Part shown: in pieces, positions 46,326 to 59,655 of the stretch
How positions within the stretch are numbered: position 1 is the first letter of the stretch
How the letters are laid out: each line of letters starts with the position of its first letter
Assembly (NCBI GenBank): GCA_023897205.1
Contig: JAHWDD010000005.1
Location: forward strand, 3,596,001 to 3,660,000
DNA length: 64,000 nt
Source of the DNA: Exophiala sp. HKRS030
Taxonomy: Eukaryota; Ascomycota; Eurotiomycetes; Chaetothyriales; Herpotrichiellaceae
Reading direction: 5' to 3'
Notes under the pieces: model-generated
What the model saw: only the letters and a program-made list of their open reading frames with translations
The model's database searches: none
Told to the model about the DNA's origin: nothing
Made by a program: the position numbers and the translations under genes

Positions 46326-47905
46326 ATGCGGAAACGAACCTTTACCTCGAATGCGAGCGCATTCTTGCTGCTAAGCGCAACCTTGGTCAGCGCGAAGCAC
46401 GCAACCCACGATCACCTTGATATCCTCCACAGGAGACACCGAGCCACTCGTGAAATCGAAGCTCGATCAACAACAGAGCACGCGGAGGTGGACCTAGACA
46501 TCAGAGCGATCACTGAGACCACTGGGCCACTGTTGGAGAAAAGGGCAGGGTCATGTCAATTCCCAACGGACGCTGGACTTGTACCCGTAACGTTAGGGTC
46601 ACAAAATGCTGGTTGGGCTATGAGCCCAGATCAGCCGTGTAAACCAGGCAATTACTGTCCTTATGCTTGCCCTCCCGGCCAAGTCTCCGTACAATGGGAT
46701 CCTTCTGCTACTTCGTACTCTTATCCCAAGTCAATGGTAGGTCGCTTGTTCCAAGATTGAGTGTTGGAGGCTTGACTGACGCATGATAGAATGGCGGCTT
46801 GTACTGTGACAATGATGGCAATATTCAGAAACCGTTTCCCAGCAAACCGTACTGTCAGTCAACCTCGGCCAACATTGGTGTTCAGAACAAAGCTGGCTCG
46901 GTTGTAGCCTTCTGCCAAACAGTTCTACCAGGCAACGAAGCAATGTTGATTCCCACATCGGTGACCGACTTCGCAAGTATTGCAGTCCCTGACACGAGTT
47001 ACTGGTGCTCGACAGCAGCTCACTACTATATCAATCCGCCTGGGATCAGCACCGACCAGGCCTGTGTGTGGGGGACCAATGCGAACCCTTGGGGAAACTG
47101 GTCACCATATGTGGCAGGCACCAATGTCGATTCATCAGGAGAGACATTCATCAAACTGGGATGGAACCCTATTTACCTCGAACCTACCACACCCTTCCGC
47201 AATGAAATGCCGAACTGGGGTGTTAGGATTGAATGCCCCAACGGCGGATGCAATGGCTTGCCCTGTGCGATTGACCCGGCACTTGACAAGGTCAATACCA
47301 TGCAAGGAAGCAGCAGCAACGGTGCAGGAGGAGGCGCATTCTGCGTTGTCACTGTGGCAAAAGGGTCCACAGCCAATTTTGTCGTTTTCAACGCCGGAGG
47401 CAGCGGCACTTCTGGCAGTAGCAGCACTAGCAGCAGCAGCAGCATTGGCAGCACTGGGTCCAGTTCCTCAAGAGGCCTGAATGGAGGTGGCCAATTCTAT
47501 CAATCATCCACCACATCAACCCAAGCTGCCGCATCGACATCTGACTCGGGCACATCGTCCACGTATCTATCAACGACTGTTGCCGCACAGACTACTACTT
47601 CGGCGCGCCGCCCTCCAAGTACGTCAACTTCTCAGAATTGGGGCTGGTCGGCGGAAAACTCGACAACGTATTCATATGGTCGACCATCACAGTCACCATA
47701 TTATTCATTGTTTGGGAGCGAGGTAGCAGTGACGCAGACAGCAACAGAGACCGGTGGGACAGGCGACGCGGCGGCCACAGAACGACCAACATCGACACAA
47801 GTGCAACCGTCCCTGAAAACCACGACCGGGGCGGCATCGTCGATCCAGCTGTCCATGTTAAGTTTGTTCTCGAGCCTTGTTCTTTGCATTTTGGCGTCAT
47901 TGTAA
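46326..47905 (+). CDS. SUN-family cell-wall protein (GH132-type), GPI-anchor-like tail
   Basis: 508 residues; exons 46326-46736 and 46790-47905. It has a signal peptide (AFLLLSATLVSA), a dibasic LEKR site near residue 73 that may be a Kex2-type cleavage point, and then the SUN domain with conserved cysteines: CQFPTDAGLVPV, PCKPGNYCPYACPPG, GGLYCD, ANIGVQNKAG, and AHYYINPPGIST. A Ser/Thr-rich tract follows, and the C-terminus is hydrophobic (LSMLSLFSSLVLCILASL), as expected for a GPI signal. Yeast relatives (Sim1, Uth1, Nca3, Sun4) act in septation and wall remodelling. The upstream region is long, as often seen for wall genes. Confidence 0.88.
47402..47473 (+). repeat. Ser-coding AGC/ACT simple repeat in the SUN gene
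   Basis: A run of agc codons with interspersed act/ggc encodes a Ser-rich linker (TSGSSSTSSSSSIGST). It is a likely site of length variation between strains. Confidence 0.6.
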
Positions 47906-49213
47906 GAGCAGAAACCCCAGCAAATGTCATCTGATGACTCGAATGATGAACCAAAGCATTTCAAGCAGGCTTGAAGAAAACCTTCACTATCGAAGCTGGT
48001 CTCGTGAATACGGGTGGTCCATTGGACAAGGTTCTCCTTTCAGCATTGGAATTTTCGACCATGTCTGAGTATACAGGCAATTGATTTTCTGGACCCATGT
48101 CTCGGCTGGATATATACACTACTATATTCTTCATCAGCGTCACAGCACTTGCAACACGAACACGACTGACTGATTGAATGACCCGAGTTTTCATTCTGGT
48201 GGCTTACGATGGACATACACATCCGTTTCAAAGTCCACAGCGTCGCATCAACACAAGCACCAAATGTTAGGACAAATGAGGCCCGAAAGACTGGTAATTT
48301 GCATAGCATACGAATGCCCAGGTCTTGTTATCTGCTTACAGGCGACAAGCTGGATCAACAACCTATCTGCCTCCAAAGATCCAAGCCAGTCCTGCAGTTG
48401 TCAAAGATCAAGCACACGGTCATTCTGGAGAAAGCAGCAATCGATCTTAGGCTGGCAAAGTCGAGCGACTGTTTTTGATGTGTTTGTCTTTCATTTAACG
48501 ATATCCACGTGATGGCTACTTGTTCTCTGTTTCTGATCTGATTACATACTTTTACCTGGATACTTGGTCGAGGAAGTTGTGTGAGACAGAAGGGGATGAT
48601 GTTCGGTCGTATTTACATGTTCATATTCTTTATGTACGAACATGTGTATAGTGGGTTAGGTGTACATATCAACCAGAAAGTAATCGTATTGTTATTGATC
48701 AACTGTTCTCTTTCGCCGTCCCAAGGACTCGTATGAGCTGTGAGCTCGGGATGGCACGGCCCAAGCACACCGCGGCGTCAAGGTCTTGAAAAATTGAAAG
48801 CAAAACGCCAATCCTAATTGAATCAACCCCAAAGTAATCGATCGCCCTGGAGTGGGAAACCTACATAAGGACTCAAGAACTCTGGGGGAATCCGCGAAGG
48901 AGGCACTGTTTTCCCCTCCACAGACGACATCACCACGTGACCTCACCATCGTCACTCCTCTATCCGAACAATCCATGACCCCTCGATGCAGCCTGCAACT
49001 TACATCCTCACTGTTAGACCGAAACCATTTGCTCCTTCTGTCATTCAATGATCAATGCTGTCTCGTAGACGATAGCCCTGTTTCATTAACCTTCAACAAC
49101 ACCCAATCCACGTGAGAGACAACTGGATCTTTCCCACCCACCAACCGACCCTGATCATCGACGACCTCATCACTTGTCACCTACCTTAACACACTAGTAT
49201 TCATATCGCAGCC
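47906..49213. other. Intergenic
   Basis: About 1.3 kb. No gene was recognised; short frames near 47960-48510 on both strands overlap each other and look random. CT-rich leader sequence precedes IST1. Confidence 0.4.
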
Positions 49214-50345
49214 ATGCCTGCAGCCTCACCCCAGACCGTACGTCCCTTCTTTACACCTCAACCTCCATCAGCATACAATCTGAGCCTCCTCATGTCCTTT
49301 CCCAACTAACCATCAACCGAAACAACAGGTGAAATTAAAATCCACATTGCGGCTCCTGATCCCACGACTACGCAATGCACAAAAGAAAGACACCGCGCTT
49401 TCAATCGCAGCACGCCGCGAGATGGCTGAACTCCTGTCGCAGTCGCGCGAAGCATCCGCCCGCATCCGCGTCGAGAACATCATCCACACTGACATCACAG
49501 TCGAACTGATGGAGATCCTGGAATTATACGCCGAACTACTGCTCGCTCGAGCCGGCTTACTAGATGTGCGCGACAAGAATGCCAAAGAAGGGATCACTGG
49601 TGCCAGCAGTAGCAGCGGTGGGTTACACGACGACACGGGTCTCGAGGAAGCCGCTGCTAGCATGATATACTCGGCGCCGCGCCTACCCCGGGATGTGCGT
49701 GAGTTGGCGCTCGTCAGGAACATGCTTATCGACCGCTTCGGTAAGGAGTTTGCCATCCGTGCCAACGAGAATGTCGACAATATCGTCCCTGCGCGAGTCG
49801 TCGATAAATTGAAGGTCGATCCGCCTAGTGAACGTTTGGTACAGGCCTATCTCGAAGAAATCGCTAGAACCTACGCAGTCGACTGGCCGCCAAGACGCGA
49901 GGTGGAATTGGTTGAAGAGGCGGATCGCGAAGTCGATGAAGAGACACAAGGTGACAATGACGACGACGACGGTGTTGGAGGGGGTGCAAAAGAAGCCCCT
50001 ATCCCTGCAGAGCAATCTACCACTGCTGCTGTCTCGACGCCCAAACCCAAGAAGATCGATATCGGATCATTGCAAAACGCTACGCCGCCGAGTAACATCG
50101 GCGCAAAGAGTCCTGTCTCGGTGGCTCCACCTGGTGCAAGGACGGATAATCTCAGTCCCAAGGTGAAGTTACCTGGTGGAGGCGAGGTTAGCGGCAAGAA
50201 TGTCGGTGCAGCGAAACCACCGATAAAGCCGACAGTGACGGCGAAAGGCAAGGGAACTGCAGGCGCGGGAGGTGGCGCGAGTGCCCCGGCCGGGAAGATT
50301 CCTACGGTCGATGATCTGGCAAAGAGGTTTGCCGCGCTGAAGTGA
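49214..50345 (+). CDS. IST1: IST1-like ESCRT-III regulator
   Basis: 346 residues; a tiny first exon of 24 bases (49214-49237, MPAASPQT), a 91-bp intron, then 49329-50345. The N-terminal Ist1 domain is clear: KLKSTLRLLIPRLRNAQKKD, ARREMAELL, ARIRVENIIHTD, ELMEILELYAELLLARAGLL and a helical continuation through NMLIDRFGKEFA. The C-terminal half is low-complexity with an acidic stretch and ends in PTVDDLAKRFAALK, the kind of terminal motif that binds the MIT domain of Vps4. The product regulates multivesicular-body sorting on endosomes. Confidence 0.88.
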
Positions 50346-52161
50346 ACACGCTGCTTGATGTGGAAGGGCAGAGACTCTAAACGATGACTTTAAGACGAAA
50401 AGCAAGAAACGAGTGCACGACGAACCGACGACATTTAAACATATGAATGATACCAAAACCCTGAATCTTCTCTAAATCTCGAAAGGGTAGACAGATGTTC
50501 AGGTATTGCTTGCTACCTGCGGCTCGATTGACGGGATGAGCAGCCGGCTCTGATGACGATGAGCTATTCAGACGAGGGTAAGACCCCATGGCGAGCCCAT
50601 CGCTACCGGTCTAGCGCTGGCTGTGCACAGTCCCAATCAAATCAAGGCAAACCAGATGTGGACTCGTGTACCTGATAAAACTGGCCAAGTCAGGTACCGA
50701 GAAATATCCGTCTATCCATCCACGTAGCTACATCCAGTCACAGGAGCTTCTACTGTCGCTGGGGTTGAAGATCGAATCAATAATTTCCCTGGCCATGAAA
50801 TCATTCCTTCCCTGTACGTGTCTGTCTAGATCTATGCCGTAGCTAGGACCATGTGAGAGTTCTTTCCTCCTTGAATAACTAGCTACTTGGTAGACTCGAC
50901 CTTCACGTGAACGTGCCGTCGAGACCCTGCCACAGCGGCATCATCGACAGGTCCGGGAATACTGCCAGAGCCATGGAAAGGGGTGGGCTGTCTTCATATA
51001 TGTGTATACTTGTCAACCTAACAGATGCGAAGGAATGGTCTGGGGCGTCCACTTTCTGGCAACAAGGACGTTTCGGTAGACCACTGCGAGATAGTGAGGG
51101 CCAAGAGGCCTCCTTGGTAAGGCTTGTGCAATGCTTCTCTTCGGCTAACCCCAGAAAGAATGCTGGACCTCACAACGAATGGCGGGTCAGATAAAAGCGT
51201 TCATGCCACCGTATGCTGCCCTTGGGGAGCCCTTGGCGGACGCGGCGCACAAGTAGGCGATTGGTCTTGCGGCGCCTACCCATGAGAACTCGTTTACCTC
51301 CATCTGGCGTGGTCGATTTTACAATGAAAAATATAAGCTTTAACTTGACGTGAGCTCTTCGAATGATACTCCAAGTTAGATGTACCTGGCTTATCCCGCC
51401 TCCAGAAGCTTTGGACACCGTACATGGAGAAGAACAGTCCTTCGTGGTACTTTGAAAGACAGACCAGAACGCCTGAACTGATGAAGATGCAGAGTTTTCG
51501 GTCTGAAGCAGTACAGCATCGGTTTGCATCTTTGCATCCGCTCGTATTAGACTTCGTGGAATTGAGACTCCAGGCCGTTCTGTTTCGTATCCACTGTAAC
51601 CCCACATCAAGCCAGCATTCCGTGTTCCCACATCCCATCACTAACACGAGGCTTTGTGCGTATACGAAGCTGTTAGTTCGAACATGGCCGATAGCTGCGC
51701 ACAATAAGCCACCAGTCAACGAAACAAGGCAGATAGCGGGGTGAGGCTGATGTTAAGGCTGAAGAATCAAAAAGGTTTGGTAAACCTTTCCTGCAATAGA
51801 GCACCATAACTACCGACGATTCCCTCGACAGTAATCTCTCACCGTTTATGCTTAAGATCCTATGTCTTCGTTGTCCCGGGCATCCAAGCCGCTACGTACT
51901 ACAGCGCATCATTGAAGTTAGTATCACTCTATAGCGTGCAGGCGTTCTGCGCCTAAACAAACAACCCAGGCTAGAAACCAATCTATTGATATTATTCCCA
52001 TGTACAAGGATTACACGGCGCAGTACACTCTACAGGTAAGTAAAACTTAGCTAGTCATTCTGTCGCAATATATCTTGTAACCGGTTTGCACAAGGTTCTC
52101 ACGGATCTTGAACACTTTAGGTTTCAACATATCAATACGTCGTTTCGACAAAGAAGTAGTC
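50346..52161. other. Long intergenic stretch
   Basis: About 1.8 kb. Overlapping minus-strand frames at 51170-51719 are not convincing. No family or RNA gene was recognised. Confidence 0.4.
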
Positions 52162-52757
52162 ATGAGTGCAAAATCAGAGCCCAAGCACATACTTATTGTG
52201 AGGGAGGACAATACTATCGAATTGATCGTCCCGAAAGATGGTCACCGCGCCAGGGCTGAGAGCAAGGAAGTACCCGTCAGGTCTGACGAGAAAGCCGTAA
52301 CCACGGAGAATATCGATGTAGACGCACCAACGGGACCGGAGCGTCCCATTGACACACTTACACAATTCTGGCTTTTCCTGGAGCATACCGATGACGATCC
52401 TGGGTCGCAAGAGACAATCGTCTCCGTGATCAGCTTCTGGGGTGGAACTTCTAACGTCCAGGAACAAGATGTATCCACAGCCTGGGACTACACGGATGGT
52501 GGTACAAGAGTGGGATTATTTCTGAATACGCATGGGAAAACTTCATATATGTCTCCATGGCAACCTAAGGTACAAGTATGGGTAAAGCCAGGCCCCTTAG
52601 CCATCCGAGAATGATAGTCAGCCATGACTTTAATTGGAATACAGACCCTCTAGAGTGGAGTGTCAGAGATGCTGGGCTGTGGACGTGGCGGGGTTGGCAT
52701 AACGTTGGTGACCCCAATTACCGTGCTACGATACAGTGGCGTATATCTAGAATCTGA
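52162..52757 (+). CDS. Unrecognised Trp-rich soluble protein (about 198 aa)
   Basis: No family was recognised. The start at 52162 (MSAKSEPKH) was chosen over 52108, though both are in frame. One base must be added in the C4 run 52593-52596; the protein then continues through ARPLSHP-like sequence into MIVSHDFNWNTDPLEW, GLWTWRGWHNVGD and a natural end WRISRI at 52757. The N-terminal half is charged and contains LIVREDNTIELIV; the C-terminal half is rich in Trp, Gly and Asp and looks like a beta-sandwich or carbohydrate-binding type fold. There is no signal peptide. It sits next to the P450 relic in an accessory region. Confidence 0.5.
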
Positions 52758-52769
52758 ATGAGAGGAATG

Positions 52770-53712
52770 CCAATGACAGGCCGAGTAGCTGGTCGCCCAG
52801 TCACCGCATGCTGCTTCGCGGCCAGGTTTTATCGGTCCTGCATGATCATCTCGTCCTCAGCCATGGCCGAATTGAGGACGGTCTTGACACGCCGGAACAT
52901 GTGGCTTGTCACCAGGTACAACTCGGTTCGTGCGAGATTTTGACCGATGTAGTCCGCACGGATCATCTGGATCTTAGCGGCATCGGGTCGGGACAGTGTA
53001 TAGATCAAGTATGCTAGAGTGGTGGACGGGGTACCCTGCCTGCAATCATGATGCCTATCATCTCGTCGACCGTCTCGTCGCGGGTCGGCTATAAGTTGGT
53101 CCCTATTTGTGAGTAGTAGTGTGGCCATAAAGCGTTACGTTCTGTCGGTGGATGCTTCATGTCCCTCGAAGTCGGAGATAAGGGTCTTAGTTAAATCTAA
53201 ACAGACGTCGAATTAATAGTATATTTTTCCCAAACTACTAGAATATGTCTCCCGAGTCCCTATTTTCTAAGTAACGGAAGATATATATTAATCGGCAAGA
53301 GGGCTATAGAGTTATCTATGGTAGTAAGGAGCTCCGCTAACTATAATTCGATCGCTTTGCTGTAATTATGATTAAGGATAACCTCTAAGCTAAAGAGCAT
53401 AGAACTAGTAAATATCGAGTATTCTACTAGAGGATAAGTTTTTAGCTAAAGTGACTATTTAGTATATACACGTATCCGCCCTACTCCTAATTAAGGGTTT
53501 ATTACTTACAATAGCCTACTGCGAGTAAGGTCAGGCCTATATCTTGCGACGACCGACGTACTGAGCTTCGTTTCGCATAGAAAAGATAGTATCGTTGCTA
53601 AGGAACTTTACAGGACCGTAGAAGTCGTTAGTCTTGGTGCTTGCCTTGAGGCCGTAGATGTGCTTGTAAACGGCCTAGTCGGATATTGAGACCTCGTTTG
53701 GTGCAACGCGAA
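52770..53712 (-). pseudogene. Cytochrome P450 relic
   Basis: Three pieces in P450 order lie on the minus strand. (1) 53712 to about 53540: RVAPNEVSISD, KHIYGLKASTK, DFYGPVKFL and SMRNEAQ, typical of the helix B-C region, with an internal TAG. (2) about 53085 to 52990: TVDEMIGIMIAGR and STTLAYLIYTLSRPDA, the I-helix, with a frame break. (3) about 52975 to 52770: YIGQNLARTELYLVT, the end of the haem loop, whose cysteine position is now Tyr or lost, then a stop before the C-terminal HAVTGRP. The K-helix ExxR and most of the haem loop are deleted, and the part between pieces 1 and 2 is AT-rich and unreadable. The gene is dead. Confidence 0.75.
53150..53560. repeat. AT-rich, TA-rich degenerate block inside the P450 relic
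   Basis: About 410 bases are visibly richer in A/T (roughly 36 percent G+C by eye) than the flanks, with many TA, CTA and TAG steps and stops in all frames. This is the look of repeat-induced point mutation or long decay. Coding pieces of the P450 flank it on both sides. Confidence 0.5.
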
Positions 53713-53810
53713 AAGGCTATCCTCCTGCTTCACTTTTTCCATCCCAATCTCCCTCACCTTCTCGAGAAGGAAAAAAGTTATTTCATTAATTACCATCACA
53801 TAATCCCGAC

Positions 53811-53833
53811 GGGGTGGAGGGGGCGGGGGAGGG
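53811..53833 (+). promoter_or_regulatory. Possible G-quadruplex motif
   Basis: The plus strand carries four G-runs (4, 5, 5, 3) with short loops TGGA, C and A. It lies about 18 bases beyond the stop codon of the Old Yellow Enzyme gene, so the transcript would carry the C-rich strand. Confidence 0.45.
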
Positions 53834-53850
53834 CGCGCGAAAACCATCAA

Positions 53851-56845
<2,995 letters not shown>

Positions 56846-57304
56846 ATGAAGCTCTACGCCAGCTGGGTTCACGGAAGCGCACTCAACTGCGAATCGCCGG
56901 TGAACATGAACCTCGTGGGCCACAACGGCTGGGGCGCCGAAATGTCCGCCAAACCCGGCAAATCGAGCTGGTTCCACATCGCGATCCCAACGCCCGTGAT
57001 CGTGGCCGACGTGCGAGCGCAATTCTCCAAATTCTTCCTCCTCTTTGAAGCCAGCGGTGGACGCATCCAGGAGGTGCATATCTACGACGGCGCGTTCAAG
57101 ATCCAGGAGTTCAAAGACTTGAACCGCGCGGGCCCGCACCGACTGGGTCTTGACGGTGCGAACACGTTCGTCCTCAGTGCGCCGCATTCGGTCGCTTTTG
57201 GCATCGGTATCACATTCTCGTTTACCGCGGATATTGGCTTTGATAGTCAGATACCTCCGTCGCGTTTGACCTTGGCTTCTGCTGGAGTCGATTTTCTTGT
57301 TTGA
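56846..57304 (+). CDS. Short soluble protein of bacterial style (DUF6623-like)
   Basis: 152 residues, single exon, no signal peptide. The sequence MKLYASWVHGSALNCE, NGWGAEM, KSSWFHIAIPTPVIVADVR and VHIYDGAFKI resembles a family I associate with bacterial proteins of unknown function (DUF6623-like), with a WVHG start, a WFHIPIPTPVI core and a beta-rich body ending in a GADF-like motif. The family name is from memory and should be checked. It is more GC-rich than its flanks and intronless, which is compatible with horizontal transfer. The fold is probably a beta-sandwich; function is unknown. Confidence 0.6.
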   Translation: MKLYASWVHGSALNCESPVNMNLVGHNGWGAEMSAKPGKSSWFHIAIPTPVIVADVRAQFSKFFLLFEASGGRIQEVHIYDGAFKIQEFKDLNRAGPHRLGLDGANTFVLSAPHSVAFGIGITFSFTADIGFDSQIPPSRLTLASAGVDFLV

Positions 57305-57546
57305 TGCCGATGTGGCTTGCTTGTGGGATCCGTGTCATCCTGCATCGTCCTGTATACCGTCATCTGGGCTGGAGTATGGAGATTGCTCGTGGTGAGTGAG
57401 AGACATGGCTACGCTTGGTTTATGCTATTGGCGGATCTTTGATTTTGCAAAACACTCCATCTTTCTATGTCTACATGTTTGGGGACAATTCGACCAGAAA
57501 TTATCGAGTATAGTCCGCATGTAGTTCCATCTACCATTAGCAACAC

Positions 57547-59655
57547 CTACTTCGCATTTCGTCTGCGAACTTTGCCTGTGAACGCTGTGACTTTACTTCG
57601 CAACGACTGTTTCGCTAGTCCCTCCTCATCCTCGAGTTTCTCCAAACGGCCGGAGAAGTCCATTTCACTAAGCCGAACCCTGCAAAAGACACGACAGTCA
57701 AGTCAGTATATTTTATTTACTCTCGGGCACTGCCGCGTGCCATCCTCACGAGTCGCGAGAAGACTTACCAGTGCGTCTTATGCCACAGCTTCCAGCCAAC
57801 GAACAAGATAACCGATGTCGGAATCGTGATGTACGCCGTCACGAAACCCCTCCAATTGAACGGATGTTCAAAAGCCGTGAAACCCTGAATGAACAGCAGG
57901 AAGAGACAGAGGAACAGATTGAAGCGGTAAATCCAGATACTGCCAAACGCCTTGAACGGGTACGACGATTGCGGGATGCCTTGTTTCTCTAGCCCTGCGC
58001 GGACGCGGAGGTGGGTGAACACGATCCCAGCCCAGGCGATGTACGCGGCCGAGCCGCCGACGCTCGTCATGTACGAGAAGACCTGGCCGGCTGTCACTTC
58101 CAGGTTCAATAGCGCCAGGAAGCCCCATAGGACTGATGTCAGGATCGAGACGTAGGGCACTGGAAAGGGGTCGGTTAGTAATGAACCTCTAGCATGGGGA
58201 TAGTAGGGGAGGGGAAGTCGGGTATTGAGACTTACCTCCTGTCTTGGACGTAATGGTGAAGAATCTAGGGGCACGACCCGTCAGGGCGAGTGCGTATAGG
58301 GCTCGAGACTGGACATAGATGCAGCCGTTGACAGCCGAGATGAAGGCGATGGTGATCAGGGTGTTGACGAAGTGACCGGCCCAAGACCAGCCGGCTTTTT
58401 CAAAAGCGATAGTGAACGGGGAGGAAGCCGTTGACGAAGCCGCATTGATGAGCTGTTCCGAGTCCGAAGGGCACACGATGCCTTGGAAGAAGATAAGGCC
58501 GATGTAGACGAAGAGGATTCTCCAGACGACGTTGTTGACGCCCTGAAAGGAATCGATTTAGTTCAGTTCCGTTACCAAATGTAAAAGACTGGAGACGAAC
58601 CTTTGGAATCGATTTCCTGGGATTTTTCGTCTCGCCCGCCGCCAAGGAGATGATCTCCGTGCCGACATAGTATGCAGAAGCGAGAACAAAGACTTGTCCA
58701 AACCCATTGACACCGTTGACAATTGGACCTGGTTTGCATCAATGGGAAGTTTCCTTCTAGAGAAAAGAGGTCTCATATCTCAACTCACCCGTCGGATGGC
58801 CCCAGTACTTGAACCCAATGTATCCGTTGCCAAATGCGCCTACATTGACCAAGAACGCGAGAAAGAAGCAGATGAAAAGCGAGAACAGCTTGAACCAGCC
58901 GAAGTAGTATTCGATCTCTCCGTAGATGACGATACTTCTGGTGCTGAGGAAGGAGAACAAGGCGAAAAACACCAGCGTCCATGCCCAAAGGGGCATCTTC
59001 TCTTCGGGAATCCAGTATTGAAGAATCAATATGGCGCCGTTCCATTCTGTTCAAGACACCGCTTTAGCAAGATACTCGTGTGAGGTTGATAGGGGTTCAA
59101 TACATACCACTGCCCAGGAACACAGACCACATAAAGTAGTACATCCACGCCATGGCGAAGCTAAAGGCCGGGTCGACGAAACGATTGGCGTGCTGGCGAG
59201 TCAGTCAAGGAGTATAGCTTCATGTAAAACAGTAACCATACCTCAATAAACCCTCCGGCGATAGGAAACATTGTGGTGACTTCGCCAACACTCTGCATGA
59301 GAGCCCACACAATCCAACCTGCCGTTTTTAGTCAGCGCATCTGCATCTATATCGGCATCGGCACCGGCACCGGTACCATGAGGCTTCGCAACATACCGAC
59401 GATAGAAAACCCCAAGAGGGCGCCCAGCGGGCCGGAGAGGAACAAAGCATAGCCAAAACCATAGAAAGCACTGGCGCCAATGACGCTCGCAAGTGAAATC
59501 AGCGAGATATGCCGTCCTAGCAATCCTCTGCGCAATCCATCTTCGATGACAATCCGCTCGTGTGCCGATAGCTCAACTTCTGCCGTGACTGTATGAGGGC
59601 CTTTGTCCTGGGAGGAAGAACCCTTGGATTCAACGTCTTCTCGGAATTCCGACAT
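57547..59655 (-). CDS. Amino-acid permease (APC superfamily, fungal AAT type), 8 exons
   Basis: 545 residues with about 12 hydrophobic helices. Exons on the minus strand: 59655-59397, 59318-59242, 59192-59108, 59046-58789, 58728-58601, 58542-58236, 58159-57769, 57679-57547. All phases agree and no frame repair is needed. The N-terminal GLLGRHISLISLASVIGA is the helix-1 signature of fungal amino-acid permeases, followed by MFPIAGGFIEHANRFVDPA and GTEIISLAAGETKNPRKSIP, the conserved loop. The last exon adds a charged cytosolic tail rich in Lys/Arg and Glu; ignoring its intron would stop the protein at the TAA starting at 57767. Substrate range is not predictable. It is a plasma-membrane proton symporter by family. 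Confidence 0.88.

Noticed and set aside
49313..50251. Minus-strand frames opposite IST1
   Set aside because: Shadows of a GC-rich coding strand; IST1 motifs are clear on the plus strand.
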